A DNA stretch of 45,076 nt from Anaerolineae bacterium (GCA_022013685.1 JAKLPV010000139.1:1-45076), one strand, 5' to 3'. Shown: positions 14,483 to 21,671, numbered from the stretch's first letter. Translations and numbers: made by a program. Notes: a model not told the origin generated them from the sequence alone.

Positions 14483-15400
14483 TTAGTAATTTTCTAGTTT
14501 GCCAACGGCCTGTTCCAGGTCGCGGGCATCGGGGACAAGGTAGATCTGGGTGGTATTCAGACTGCTGTGACCGAGCAGGCTGGCGATTTTTTCCAGTCCA
14601 ACGCCTTGATTCGCCAGGTTTTTGGCAAACGTGTGGCGGCAGATATGGGCAGTGAACGTTTCCAGCCCGGCTTCCGCTGCGTAACGTTCCAGGATGCGCT
14701 GGACAGCCCGTCCGCTCAAGCTATTGCTTTCTCCTTCGACCCCAATCCAAACCAAATCGCTTTTCGTTTTGGGACGCACTGCCAACCAGTCTTGTAAGGC
14801 TTTGCGCGCTTCGGCATTGAGCGGGATGGTTCTTTGCTTGCCGCCTTTGCCGTTCTGCACCAGGAGCGTGCCCTTGCGATCAGAGAGTTGCAAGTCATCC
14901 AGGCGCATCGAAACCAGCTCGTTCAAGCGCAGGCCGGTGTTGAGCAAGAAAAAGGCAATCGAAGCATCCCGGCGGCGGGTGACGTGGCGTTTGGGGTAGC
15001 GCATGCGCGCGAGTTGCAGGTCGCGTTCGATGGCCCGCTGCAGGGCGAATTGCTCAGTTTTGTCGAGCCATTTGGGGGTATTCGCCACCTGCTTCACCGA
15101 TTTAATATACAGGGTTGGGTCACTGTGAATCTGCCCTGTAGAGAGCGCCCAGCGGGCATAGGCCGAGATGGCGGCCAGGCGGCGGTTGATGGTGTTGGCT
15201 TTGTAGCGCTCAACCGTGAGCAAAAACTGGCGATATTCCTTGATGTCGGTAGGGGTCAGGTTCTGCGGGCTCAGGGCTTCACCGTTGGTCTGCTCGAACC
15301 AGCGCGCGAAGTGTTCCATGTCGGAAAGGTAGCCTTTGCGGGTCAGCGGGGCGCAATCCTGGGCGGTAAGGTAGGCGTGAAAAGATGTCAGGGTATCCAT
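14483..15400 (-). CDS. XerC/XerD-like tyrosine recombinase
   Basis: A 305-residue recombinase of the Xer type: SAM-like N-terminal domain (SFHAYLTAQDCAPLTRKGYLSDMEHF) and a catalytic domain with R158 (NTGLRLNELV), K188 or K185 (NGKGGKQR), H252 and R255 (HICRHTF), H278 (LGHSSLNTT) and Y287 (IYL). All catalytic residues are present. Xer proteins resolve dimers of circular DNA; in an element with a replication module it may resolve multimers of the excised form, or act in integration alongside the gene at 10382. AAGGAAT lies upstream of ATG 15400. Confidence 0.9.
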   Translation of the reverse strand: MDTLTSFHAYLTAQDCAPLTRKGYLSDMEHFARWFEQTNGEALSPQNLTPTDIKEYRQFLLTVERYKANTINRRLAAISAYARWALSTGQIHSDPTLYIKSVKQVANTPKWLDKTEQFALQRAIERDLQLARMRYPKRHVTRRRDASIAFFLLNTGLRLNELVSMRLDDLQLSDRKGTLLVQNGKGGKQRTIPLNAEARKALQDWLAVRPKTKSDLVWIGVEGESNSLSGRAVQRILERYAAEAGLETFTAHICRHTFAKNLANQGVGLEKIASLLGHSSLNTTQIYLVPDARDLEQAVGKLENY

Positions 15401-15410
15401 TTATTATTCC

Positions 15411-16097
15411 TTAATCGAGTGAGATGACGCCATTCTTGGGCGGCCAGTGCGATAGGAACTGATAGGTGTACTCCCCTAACTGCCCATAAAATTCATTTTG
15501 CGTCGCCACGACCATCTGTTGATTTTGAATAGAAAGGCCCCAGTAACCACGCCGCACCTTCTCAATCAACTCGGTAATAGTTTCCAGCTTCCTGCCAAGA
15601 AGCATACCCAGGCGAATCAACACTTCCATACGGCTGATCTGATCCCTACGATCTAGTAACAGAGGCAAGTCTCCCAGAGCTTTGATATAGAAGATTACTT
15701 CCTTCATAGTGAAGCATGGCGACCATTGACCCGTGCGATAACTTGACAAAAAACGTTTTATCAAGACATCATCCAAATCAATTTGACAATTAAGAGCAGC
15801 GGCGCGAAAGTACTGACGATGTGACCGAGACAAATCCTGATCTGTGGCAAAATCACTTTTTTTAATGAAGTATTTTTTGCTCTCCATCTGTTTAATCCAA
15901 CGTTTGGGAGCAAATTTCTCTGCGCAGTTCTCCCCAAGCAGTTGCAGATGGCCATAATCCCGGGCAACAATGCCAAGGTTGAGGGGTTCCAAGCAGCGCG
16001 TGCAGACCAGTCCAGGGGCATAGACTACCCCCTGGATTTGCTGAGAGTGCAGGCCGAGATCTGCGTTGGTCAGGGATAAAAAAGTATTGGTTGGCAT
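15411..16097 (-). CDS. element protein of unknown function with a Cys-pair zinc motif
   Basis: A 228-residue soluble protein. Near the N-terminus CTRCLEPLNLG is followed about 20 residues later by LLGENCAEKFAP, so a small zinc-binding site is likely (three cysteines visible, a histidine between could complete it). The rest is helical and basic with no known motif. AAAGGAGAA sits 9 bases before ATG 16097. It lies just upstream of the XerC-like gene with a 10-base gap, in the same transcript. Codon use is more A+T-rich than in its neighbours, suggesting a separate origin. Function not recognised. Confidence 0.6.
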   Translation of the reverse strand: MPTNTFLSLTNADLGLHSQQIQGVVYAPGLVCTRCLEPLNLGIVARDYGHLQLLGENCAEKFAPKRWIKQMESKKYFIKKSDFATDQDLSRSHRQYFRAAALNCQIDLDDVLIKRFLSSYRTGQWSPCFTMKEVIFYIKALGDLPLLLDRRDQISRMEVLIRLGMLLGRKLETITELIEKVRRGYWGLSIQNQQMVVATQNEFYGQLGEYTYQFLSHWPPKNGVISLD

Positions 16098-16126
16098 TGT
16101 GTATCGTTCTCCTTTTTACGAATTGT

Positions 16127-16164
16127 TGGTTATCAAAAATTCGTTCGGGATTTTTTGATAACCA
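16127..16164. promoter_or_regulatory. 13-bp perfect inverted repeat upstream of the zinc-protein gene
   Basis: TGGTTATCAAAAA (16127-16139) and TTTTTGATAACCA (16152-16164) form a perfect inverted repeat with a 12-base loop, in the only sizeable gap (about 70 bases) of the left half of the operon. It may be a terminator of the ParM/ParR transcript, since it ends in a T-run on the minus strand, or a binding site for the ParR-like protein. Confidence 0.5.
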
Positions 16165-16169
16165 GAAAA

Positions 16170-16415
16170 TCAAAACTCCCAATTGCTGAGAATTTCGTCC
16201 GCAGCGCTCTGGGCTTCACTTTGGCTGCCATCTTCGGGCAGGCTGTCCAGGCCCAGGCCGCCGCTGCGCAAGGCTGCTTTGAGCGCATTCATGCGCTGTC
16301 CCTTTGGAATGGCATCCAGCCAGGCCAGGATGTCCGCGTCGTATTCAGGGTGCAGCCAACCTGCAATCGCAACATGGACAGATGGCAGGGGGTTACGAGG
16401 GCGTCCGCGACTCAT
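16170..16415 (-). CDS. ParR/CopG-like DNA-binding partner of the ParM-like protein
   Basis: An 81-residue protein beginning MSRGRPRNPLPSVHVAIAG. Its middle, PEYDADILAWLDAIPKGQRMNALKAALRSG, matches the pattern of small ribbon-helix-helix ParR/StbB adaptors ('D.dil.wl..ip.g.r...l..alr'). ATG 16415 overlaps the stop of the ParM-like gene (TAATG), so the two are translationally coupled. In plasmids ParR binds a centromere of short repeats and caps ParM filaments. The acidic tail is unexplained. Identity rests on pattern plus position; a longer upstream frame exists but has no start signal. Confidence 0.65.
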   Translation of the reverse strand: MSRGRPRNPLPSVHVAIAGWLHPEYDADILAWLDAIPKGQRMNALKAALRSGGLGLDSLPEDGSQSEAQSAADEILSNWEF

Positions 16416-17398
16416 TATTTCTTCTTCATCAGTAGCAGCTTGTACAGGCCGCGCGAGATCGAGAGCACCGGGTCGTCTGCAACAAGCGCCTTGCCGTTGA
16501 ACTGGCGTGTCAGGTTGTCCTTGAGCAGCAGCGCGCCGCCACCCACCACGATCACGCGTGCGAAGCGTTTGAAAGCTGCCCCCCAACGCTTTTCGATCTC
16601 GCCATTGACTTCGCGCGCCCAGACCGGCAGCGCCGCAGCGATATCCAAGTGACCCGCGCGCAGTTGGGTATCCAACTCACCAAGCGAATAGCTCCCGCCC
16701 GGATTGAGCAGTTCCAGCAGGCGACGCACCCCCACCGTCTGGCCAGCCGTGAAGCGTTCCACCGGGGCCCGATCGCGCACCACCAGCAGTTCAAGGGTGT
16801 TGAAGCCCACGCTCAGGATGCCCACTTCCTGCTTGAGCAGTCCGGCCCGTTCGGGGATAAAGTTGCCGCTTTCGTCCAGCACATGATCGAACAAGGCTCC
16901 CACCGGCTGCGGGTTTATCTTGACTTCAGCAATTTCAACCTGCTGGGGTTGGCCATCCGCCAACCAGGTATGCGTGCCTTTGAGCCAGGTGCGCACCTGG
17001 TTGGTGAATTCTTTGGCGGCGTCGCCCGACATCATCTGCAAGGGCAAGCCCACCATCATCACGATCGGGATGCGGAGTGGGCCATACGCCATCTGGTAGC
17101 GGGTCAGCGAGCCGTACAGCAGGGCGCGCATTTCGGGCGCGCCGGTCAGGCGGTCGAAGTCCAGGTTTTCGACCGGGCGGCCGTAGTCATGAGCACCCTC
17201 GCCGATGTAGAACGAGCCATGCTCGGTCTTGATTTCCAGCGGACGCTGGCGTTGGCGCAGGCCGATGGTGTTGACCAAATGCTGGCTGCCGTTGGTGGCG
17301 ACCTGTGAGAGCACCTGCAGGCCGCCTGGCGCACCGTACAGTTTATTGGCCCCCATACCGAGGTCTTCGCCGAGATAAAAAAATTGATTGTTGTTCAT
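16415..17398 (-). CDS. ParM/StbA-like actin-family segregation ATPase
   Basis: A 327-residue actin-like ATPase. ParM-type proteins polymerise and push plasmid copies apart. Visible: the first phosphate motif as YLGEDLGMGANKLYG near the N-terminus, a second phosphate-type motif GILSVGFNTLELLVV, and the adenosine motif VIVVGGGALLL near the C-terminus. The second motif has Ser where the family usually has Asp (DxG), so hydrolysis may be altered. AAAGGAG lies upstream of ATG 17398. It sits between the FtsK-like gene and its ParR-like partner, giving the integrative element a plasmid-type partition pair. Confidence 0.82.
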   Translation of the reverse strand: MNNNQFFYLGEDLGMGANKLYGAPGGLQVLSQVATNGSQHLVNTIGLRQRQRPLEIKTEHGSFYIGEGAHDYGRPVENLDFDRLTGAPEMRALLYGSLTRYQMAYGPLRIPIVMMVGLPLQMMSGDAAKEFTNQVRTWLKGTHTWLADGQPQQVEIAEVKINPQPVGALFDHVLDESGNFIPERAGLLKQEVGILSVGFNTLELLVVRDRAPVERFTAGQTVGVRRLLELLNPGGSYSLGELDTQLRAGHLDIAAALPVWAREVNGEIEKRWGAAFKRFARVIVVGGGALLLKDNLTRQFNGKALVADDPVLSISRGLYKLLLMKKK

Positions 17399-17411
17399 GA
17401 TGGTTTCTCCT

Positions 17412-18767
17412 TTAGTTTTTGGGCTCCAAACCGGTTGGAGACGGCTGGAGCGGGTTGGATGCGGTTGGAGCGGTTGGGTGGTTGGTGAGCAAATCGTGGA
17501 TTTTTTCGGTGGTCATGAAAGCATTGTCCGATTTGGCATCCTTAGAGACCCAACCGCGTAAAGCCCAGGCTTCCAGAAACTTGCGCGCCTGCCATTCGGT
17601 CACGCTGCCCCACTCGATCACCCTTGCACGCGAGAGCCGTCCGCCTTCGGCCAGGGCGCGGGTGAACAGGGTTTGTTCCAAGTCAGTCAGGGTGGGCAGC
17701 AAGCTTTGCCGAACACCCAGGGCGGATTGCTCTACGAAGAAGGTTTGGATCGGCCCGTGCCGATTGCTGATCGCCAGGCCTGGCCGGCTCTCCGGGATGC
17801 GCGCTGCGCCTTTGCAGCCCATGCGCTCCGCCATCTGGGCGTTGCCCACCCGGAAGCAGAGCGCCAGGCCCACCTGGTCGCGAACGGGGCCAAGAATGTC
17901 CTTGGTGAACTCCTGGGCGGCAAAGACAAAGTGGATGCCGAACTTGCGTCCGCGCCAACCGAGCGTGGCCAGGGCCTGACCCATCGCGCCTTTCGCGCCG
18001 CCCAGGGCAGTCAGGACACTGCTGGCTTCGTCCAGGACAACCAGCACGCGCGGCAGCGGTTCTTTTCCCTGCTTCACCATCAGCGCGTTGTACTCGCCCA
18101 GTTTCTGCGGGCGTTCGGGCACTTGCCTGAACAATTCGGCGCGCCGGTCGCACTCGGCGATGGCTTGCTCGATCAGCCCCAGGGCTTCCTGCGGAGTGCT
18201 GGCGATCGGTGCGGCCAGGTTCGGGTGACCTTCGAGCATCCCGAAGGTGGTCTGGTCGATATCCGAGAGCAAGATTTTCATTTCATCCCGGACAGCCTGT
18301 AGAACCAAGGATTGCAGGAAGATCGACTTGCCAGAGCCGGTAGCACCCAGAACGGCCAGGTGCAACAGCGTTTCCCACTCCAAGAGCACCGGCTGGCCGC
18401 TGAAGCGCACCCCAACCGCCAGCTCGCCGCGCGGGATGTCCAGGGGCAGATCGACTTTGCGGGGCAACTTGGGCAAGGGTGAGAGCAGAATGACATAACG
18501 GATACCGGAGTGGTTTGAGAGATAGACCGGCAGGCCGCCCAGGTCGGTGCTCAATTGATGCAGCAAGTCCTGGCTGGTGTAGGGGTTGTGGTCTCCGAGT
18601 TTGGCAGTATCTAGTACGGCGATCAGCGGGGTAAGCCCGGCCAGGTGGGTGATATAAAATTCGCTGAAAACCGGTTGCAGTTTGCGACGTGTCAGGGCGT
18701 TGACGAGCTGGCGCGAAACTGTCTCCGCCAGACGCATGTGGCGTTGGGAAATGTGCAGGTCATTCAT
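17412..18767 (-). CDS. FtsK/SpoIIIE-family DNA translocase (TraB-like)
   Basis: A 451-residue P-loop DNA pump: Walker A LGATGSGKSIF (141-149), Walker B VLVVLDEAS (D246, E247), and FAAQEFTKDILGPVRDQVG in the later core, all typical of FtsK_SpoIIIE domains. There is no N-terminal membrane part; after the core a winged-helix-like segment (WGSVTEWQARKFLEAWALRGWVS) may read DNA repeats, as the gamma domain of FtsK does. In actinomycete elements one such protein (TraB) transfers double-stranded DNA between cells. AGGAGG precedes ATG 18767, overlapping the upstream gene by 8 bases. The Pro/Thr-rich C-terminal tail is encoded by 10-bp repeats. Confidence 0.88.
   Translation of the reverse strand: MNDLHISQRHMRLAETVSRQLVNALTRRKLQPVFSEFYITHLAGLTPLIAVLDTAKLGDHNPYTSQDLLHQLSTDLGGLPVYLSNHSGIRYVILLSPLPKLPRKVDLPLDIPRGELAVGVRFSGQPVLLEWETLLHLAVLGATGSGKSIFLQSLVLQAVRDEMKILLSDIDQTTFGMLEGHPNLAAPIASTPQEALGLIEQAIAECDRRAELFRQVPERPQKLGEYNALMVKQGKEPLPRVLVVLDEASSVLTALGGAKGAMGQALATLGWRGRKFGIHFVFAAQEFTKDILGPVRDQVGLALCFRVGNAQMAERMGCKGAARIPESRPGLAISNRHGPIQTFFVEQSALGVRQSLLPTLTDLEQTLFTRALAEGGRLSRARVIEWGSVTEWQARKFLEAWALRGWVSKDAKSDNAFMTTEKIHDLLTNHPTAPTASNPLQPSPTGLEPKN
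17431..17490. repeat. tandem 10-bp repeats at the 3' end of the translocase gene, possible clt-like site
   Basis: In exact 10-base register: CCGGTTGGAG, ACGGCTGGAG, CGGGTTGGAT, GCGGTTGGAG, CGGTTGGGTG, GTTGGTGAGC, decaying at the right. The left end also forms a near-palindrome CTCCAAACCGGTTGGAG (17424-17440). It encodes the low-complexity tail of the FtsK-like protein. TraB pumps of Streptomyces recognise short direct repeats close to their own gene, so this is a candidate recognition array. Confidence 0.55.
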
Positions 18768-19695
18768 CTTGTCCTCCTTCTTCTTCGTTCAAGTCTGTCT
18801 CGATGGCGTCGCGCACAATGCCGGGGATAACATCGCCCAACAGTGGCCGCGCCTGTTCAGGCGGCAATACCCGGATTTGGGTGAGTGATGGCAAGACATT
18901 CCGGGCGGCCATCTTTTGAGCGAGTGCTTTGCGTTGTGGTACCTGTCCCTGGCTGCCGCGCGTGGCCAGGTCAATCATCTGGTCACGGGCAGTGGTGGCA
19001 GACTGGAGTTCCGGGGATGTCAGGGCCGGGATTTGTGGTTTGGGACCGGACAAGTCAACCAAAGAGTAGGGGTTGCGATCCGCGTCGTAGACTTTGCCAT
19101 CGATGATCAATAAAGGTGCATCGCCGCGCGGGTCGCGCTGCACCGGGCGGACTTTGCTCCAGCGCCAGGCCATCACCAGCGTGAAAACCAGCGTTACTAC
19201 CAGGGCCGCCCAGGGAGCCACCGCCTGGACTTTGTTCATCATCCGCTCCCGCTCAATCGCCAGCTCGACACTAACAGCTTCCCCATGCAGGGCGGTGGCC
19301 TGGGCCGCAGCCTGGGCGGATTCAACGGTGGCGGTAAAGTTCGGGGTAGGCGTCCAAGCCTGAGCCGTGGCAGTTCCATTAGCCGAGGTAACGGTCTGCT
19401 CAACCGCGGCAGTGGCTGTCCAGCCGGTGATTTGCCAGGCTCGCTCGGTGGCTGTCTCGATAGCCTGTTGGGTAGGGGCGTAGGCGGTGGCAGTCAGTTC
19501 TGCCGAGATTGCTTGGGATGTGGCCTGCATTGCATCCAGCGTTGCCTGCGCCTGGATATTGCCGAGTGCCAAGTCGTACACGTCTGGGGTGACAATCGGT
19601 GAAGGAGTGGTCAGCTGCGCGGGGACATAATCCGCTGTATTGGCACAGGCAGACAAGAACAAGGCAAGCAGGAGCAGGCGCAGTTTGGCGAACAT
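18760..19695 (-). CDS. lipoprotein-signal membrane protein of the integrative element
   Basis: A 311-residue protein with a lipobox signal (LLLLALFLSAC, Cys17) and Thr/Pro linkers, then a long Ala/Thr/Gln-rich helical region (many TATA/QAAAQ stretches, probably coiled coil), one transmembrane helix near 160-180 (APWAALVVTLVFTLVMAW) and a cytosolic C-terminal part. Lipid anchor plus membrane helix would stretch the coil outside the membrane. ATG 19695 shares one base with the stop of the previous gene (TGATG). Position next to the DNA pump suggests a transfer or surface role, like the Spd membrane proteins of actinomycete elements; this is inference. Confidence 0.65.
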   Translation of the reverse strand: MFAKLRLLLLALFLSACANTADYVPAQLTTPSPIVTPDVYDLALGNIQAQATLDAMQATSQAISAELTATAYAPTQQAIETATERAWQITGWTATAAVEQTVTSANGTATAQAWTPTPNFTATVESAQAAAQATALHGEAVSVELAIERERMMNKVQAVAPWAALVVTLVFTLVMAWRWSKVRPVQRDPRGDAPLLIIDGKVYDADRNPYSLVDLSGPKPQIPALTSPELQSATTARDQMIDLATRGSQGQVPQRKALAQKMAARNVLPSLTQIRVLPPEQARPLLGDVIPGIVRDAIETDLNEEEGGQDE

Positions 19696-20129
19696 CACAT
19701 CATCATCCAGGGAATTGTGTCTTCATCTTCGAGCAGGGCTACCTCGTCTTCGTATCTGGAGCGGAACAGCATGTCTGCATCGGGGTGATTCTGTTTTTGC
19801 ATGGCCTGAAGCAGCAGCATCGTGAGCATCGCGGGGAACAGGCTATTCATATCTGCCTGGGGCACCTGGCCTGTGTTTGGCCGGGAATTCCTGCGTTGAC
19901 CTGCTGGTTGCCTGGCGTGCAGCAAGTAGGCAATGACGACAATGGCTACCAAGAGCACAATCGCAAGAGTAACAATCACGATCAGGTTGCCGGTGCTGGC
20001 GATCTGCGCCGTCCGACTGGCTTCAATGGCAGCCTGGGCTTGTTTGGCAGTGGAATACGAGTGAGACACGGATGACAGGCCAAAGAGTAGAACGACAATG
20101 AACAGGAGCAAGGCGAAAACATAAGGCAT
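19695..20129 (-). CDS. small two-helix membrane protein of the integrative element
   Basis: A 144-residue protein with an N-terminal hydrophobic helix (VFALLLFIVVLLFGLSSV), an Ala/Gln-rich external loop, a second helix (LIVIVTLAIVLLVAIVVIAYLL) and a cytosolic tail that is Met/Gln-rich and acidic, ending in three methionines. No catalytic motif and no recognised family. It lies between the Xis-like gene (9-base gap) and the lipoprotein gene (1-base overlap), so it is made from the same transcript. A membrane partner of the FtsK-like pump is plausible but unproven. Confidence 0.65.
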   Translation of the reverse strand: MPYVFALLLFIVVLLFGLSSVSHSYSTAKQAQAAIEASRTAQIASTGNLIVIVTLAIVLLVAIVVIAYLLHARQPAGQRRNSRPNTGQVPQADMNSLFPAMLTMLLLQAMQKQNHPDADMLFRSRYEDEVALLEDEDTIPWMMM

Positions 20130-20138
20130 AGGTAGCTC

Positions 20139-20381
20139 CTATTCCTTGCGGCTTGCGCCAAGCACATTTTCGTATCCGGCCTGTTTCAACTGCTCGATGA
20201 CTGCACCTGCCGGGATACGGTAGGTGCGCTCACCGAACTTAACCACTGGGATTTTCCCCGACTCGATCCAGCGGTAGATCGTTTTGGTGCTCACCCTGGC
20301 CCATTCTGCTACCTGGGGAATGGTGAGCAATTCGATACGGAACAAAACTTCCTGGTCTGATGGTGCATTTCCGGCTGTCAT
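20139..20381 (-). CDS. excisionase-like helix-turn-helix protein (MerR/HTH_17 type)
   Basis: An 80-residue protein with the DNA-binding helix-turn-helix common to Xis proteins: LLTIPQVAEWARVSTKTIYRWIESGKIPVVKFGERTYRIPAGAVIEQLKQAG. The 'T..eva...vs..tiyrwi..g.ip..k.g..yri' pattern is the hallmark of this group, which bends DNA at attachment sites to steer excision and sometimes acts as operon regulator. AGGAGG lies 7 bases before ATG 20381. It is the first gene of the ~10-kb minus-strand operon and the closest to the candidate attachment site at 20480-20503, matching the order in actinomycete elements. Confidence 0.8.
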   Translation of the reverse strand: MTAGNAPSDQEVLFRIELLTIPQVAEWARVSTKTIYRWIESGKIPVVKFGERTYRIPAGAVIEQLKQAGYENVLGASRKE

Positions 20382-20408
20382 GGTTTTCCTCCTGGAGCCG
20401 GAATCGAA

Positions 20409-20452
20409 AAAGCCCGGTCTCCGATGAATTTCTTCATCGAAAACCGGGCTTT
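20409..20452 (-). terminator. compound terminator hairpin in the leader of the element operon (possible attenuator)
   Basis: AAAGCCCGGT (20409-20418) pairs with ACCGGGCTTT (20443-20452); inside, CGATGAA (20422-20428) pairs with TTCATCG (20433-20439). On the minus strand the stem is followed by TTTTTC, the form of a Rho-independent terminator. It lies only 28 bases upstream of the Xis-like start codon, so it either ends transcription entering from the right or attenuates the operon. Confidence 0.7.
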
Positions 20453-20479
20453 CTCTGCGCGCAGATTAGTTACGCTCTG

Positions 20480-20503
20480 CGGCCCCGACGGGGTACGAAC
20501 CCG
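20480..20503 (-). other. tRNA 3'-end-like fragment, candidate attachment site
   Basis: On the minus strand the sequence reads as a T-arm (GCGGG-TTCGTAC-CCCGT) followed by a 3' acceptor strand CGGGGCC and discriminator G. No matching 5' acceptor, D-arm or anticodon arm is present, so it is not a whole tRNA. Tyrosine integrases often target tRNA 3' ends and leave such pieces at element borders. A near-identical piece lies at 42110-42137. Confidence 0.5.
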
Positions 20504-20676
20504 CGATTTTCCACCAATAGTAAAAACGGCCCAATGACTAAAAGTGGGACATTTTGGGCATGAGAAGCATCGAACTTAACGACTTTGTGCCAAAAATCCA
20601 AATAATTTTATCAAATCATCTACAAAGAAACGCACCTACAAGGTGTGTTTTTTGTTTGTAAAATGCCATGCCTAAA

Positions 20677-20728
20677 TTTTTTACCATTGTTGGTCTCGAA
20701 GGGCTCATCAAAGAACAATGGTAAAAAA
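20677..20728. repeat. 15-bp perfect inverted repeat
   Basis: TTTTTTACCATTGTT (20677-20691) and AACAATGGTAAAAAA (20714-20728) pair perfectly around a 22-base loop. With T- and A-tracts at its ends it can act as a terminator in both directions. The 13-base piece TTTTTTACCATTG recurs at 42099-42111 next to the second tRNA-like fragment. Confidence 0.6.
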
Positions 20729-20864
20729 AAACCATTTGCGTCATCATCTATTGAAAGTGTGCATGTTCCACACAGCGACTCGACACGCGCCGCCACTGTG
20801 GGTTGCCGTAATGAAATGTGATGTGCAAATTCGCAGTTGTCAATTCGGATATGAGAACCATGTT

Positions 20865-21671
20865 CTATCCTGAGTATTTTCCCAAAACGAGACAGGCATT
20901 TTGCCCGCCAAGACCAAAGCTGTTCGAGAGAACGACTCGCAGGTTGGTTTGACGCGCTTTCTGGGGTACATAATCAAGGTCGCATTCAGGATCAGGTGTT
21001 TCGAGATTGATCGTCGGATGTACAACCCCATCTTCCAGTGACTTCACACATGCAATTGCCTCCAGCGCGCCTGAGCCTCCCATACAATGACCGATCATGG
21101 ACTTTGTTGAGCTAATGGGGATTTGATAAGCCCGTTCGCCAAATACGCGTTTTATGGCTTTTGTTTCCATAACATCGTTGACAACTGTCCCAGTGCCGTG
21201 GGCGTTGATGTAATCAACCTGTTCCGGCAAACACCCCAAGTCTTCCAATGCCCATTGCATAGCATTGGCTGCGCCCTTTCCTTCTGAATTAGGCGCTGCG
21301 CTGTGACCGGCATCTGAAGATGTGGCATACCCGAGAACTTCAGCATAGATACGAGCAGATCTGTTTACGGCGTGTTCCAAACTTTCCAGCACAAGGATGC
21401 CGCAGCCTTCACCCATAACGAAACCATCCCGTTCGGCGTCAAATGGTCGGGCCGTTCGGGCAGGTTCCTGACCATATTGGGACGCCAATACGGTCATCGC
21501 TTCGAATGCCTGCATCACATCGGGATGGATGAGCGTATCCACGCCACCGGTAAGCATAACATCTGCCCGTCCTGCACGGACATTGAGCTGTTGCAGCAGG
21601 CGCGGACACACAACCAGCCCCGTGTCCGGGGCTGGTTGTTGGCGTTTGAACGAGATGAGCGGGAGCGGCAT
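20865..21671 (-). pseudogene. chimera: 5' end of a MalT/LuxR regulator gene fused to the 3' part of fabF
   Basis: The first ~32 residues (MPLPLISFKRQQPAPDTGLV, then CPRLLQQLN) match the start of the intact regulator at 39205-41844 (SPLPIPTKLQLPAPRPGLVL, then RPRLVQKLN). From AGRADVMLTGGVDT onward the protein is ketoacyl-ACP synthase II: SSDAGH, INAHGTGTVVND (His303-type), SSTKSMIGHCMGGSGALEA (Lys335/His340-type) and SNSFGLGGQNACLVL at the end. The N-terminal half with the active-site cysteine is missing, so it cannot condense acyl chains. A recombination or deletion joined two genes in frame; the 268-codon frame is intact. Confidence 0.8.

Larger units (their letters stand above)
20382..20864. 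other. 483-base intergenic region with attenuator, tRNA-end fragment and long hairpin
   Basis: No gene is supported. It holds a compound hairpin (20409-20452), a tRNA 3'-end-like piece (20480-20503) and a 15-bp inverted repeat (20677-20728), each listed separately. The rest is A+T-rich with no clear signal. It is the boundary between the integrative element and the accessory genes to the right. Confidence 0.6.

Noticed and set aside
20480-20503. A complete tRNA gene here or at 42110
   Set aside because: Only T-arm and 3' acceptor strand are present; no 5' acceptor strand, D-arm or anticodon arm can be found on the same strand at either site.
10332-20503. The element as a prophage
   Set aside because: Integrase, Xis, primase and helicase would fit, but no capsid, terminase, portal, tail or lysis gene is present in the block, whereas ParM/ParR and an FtsK-like pump are.
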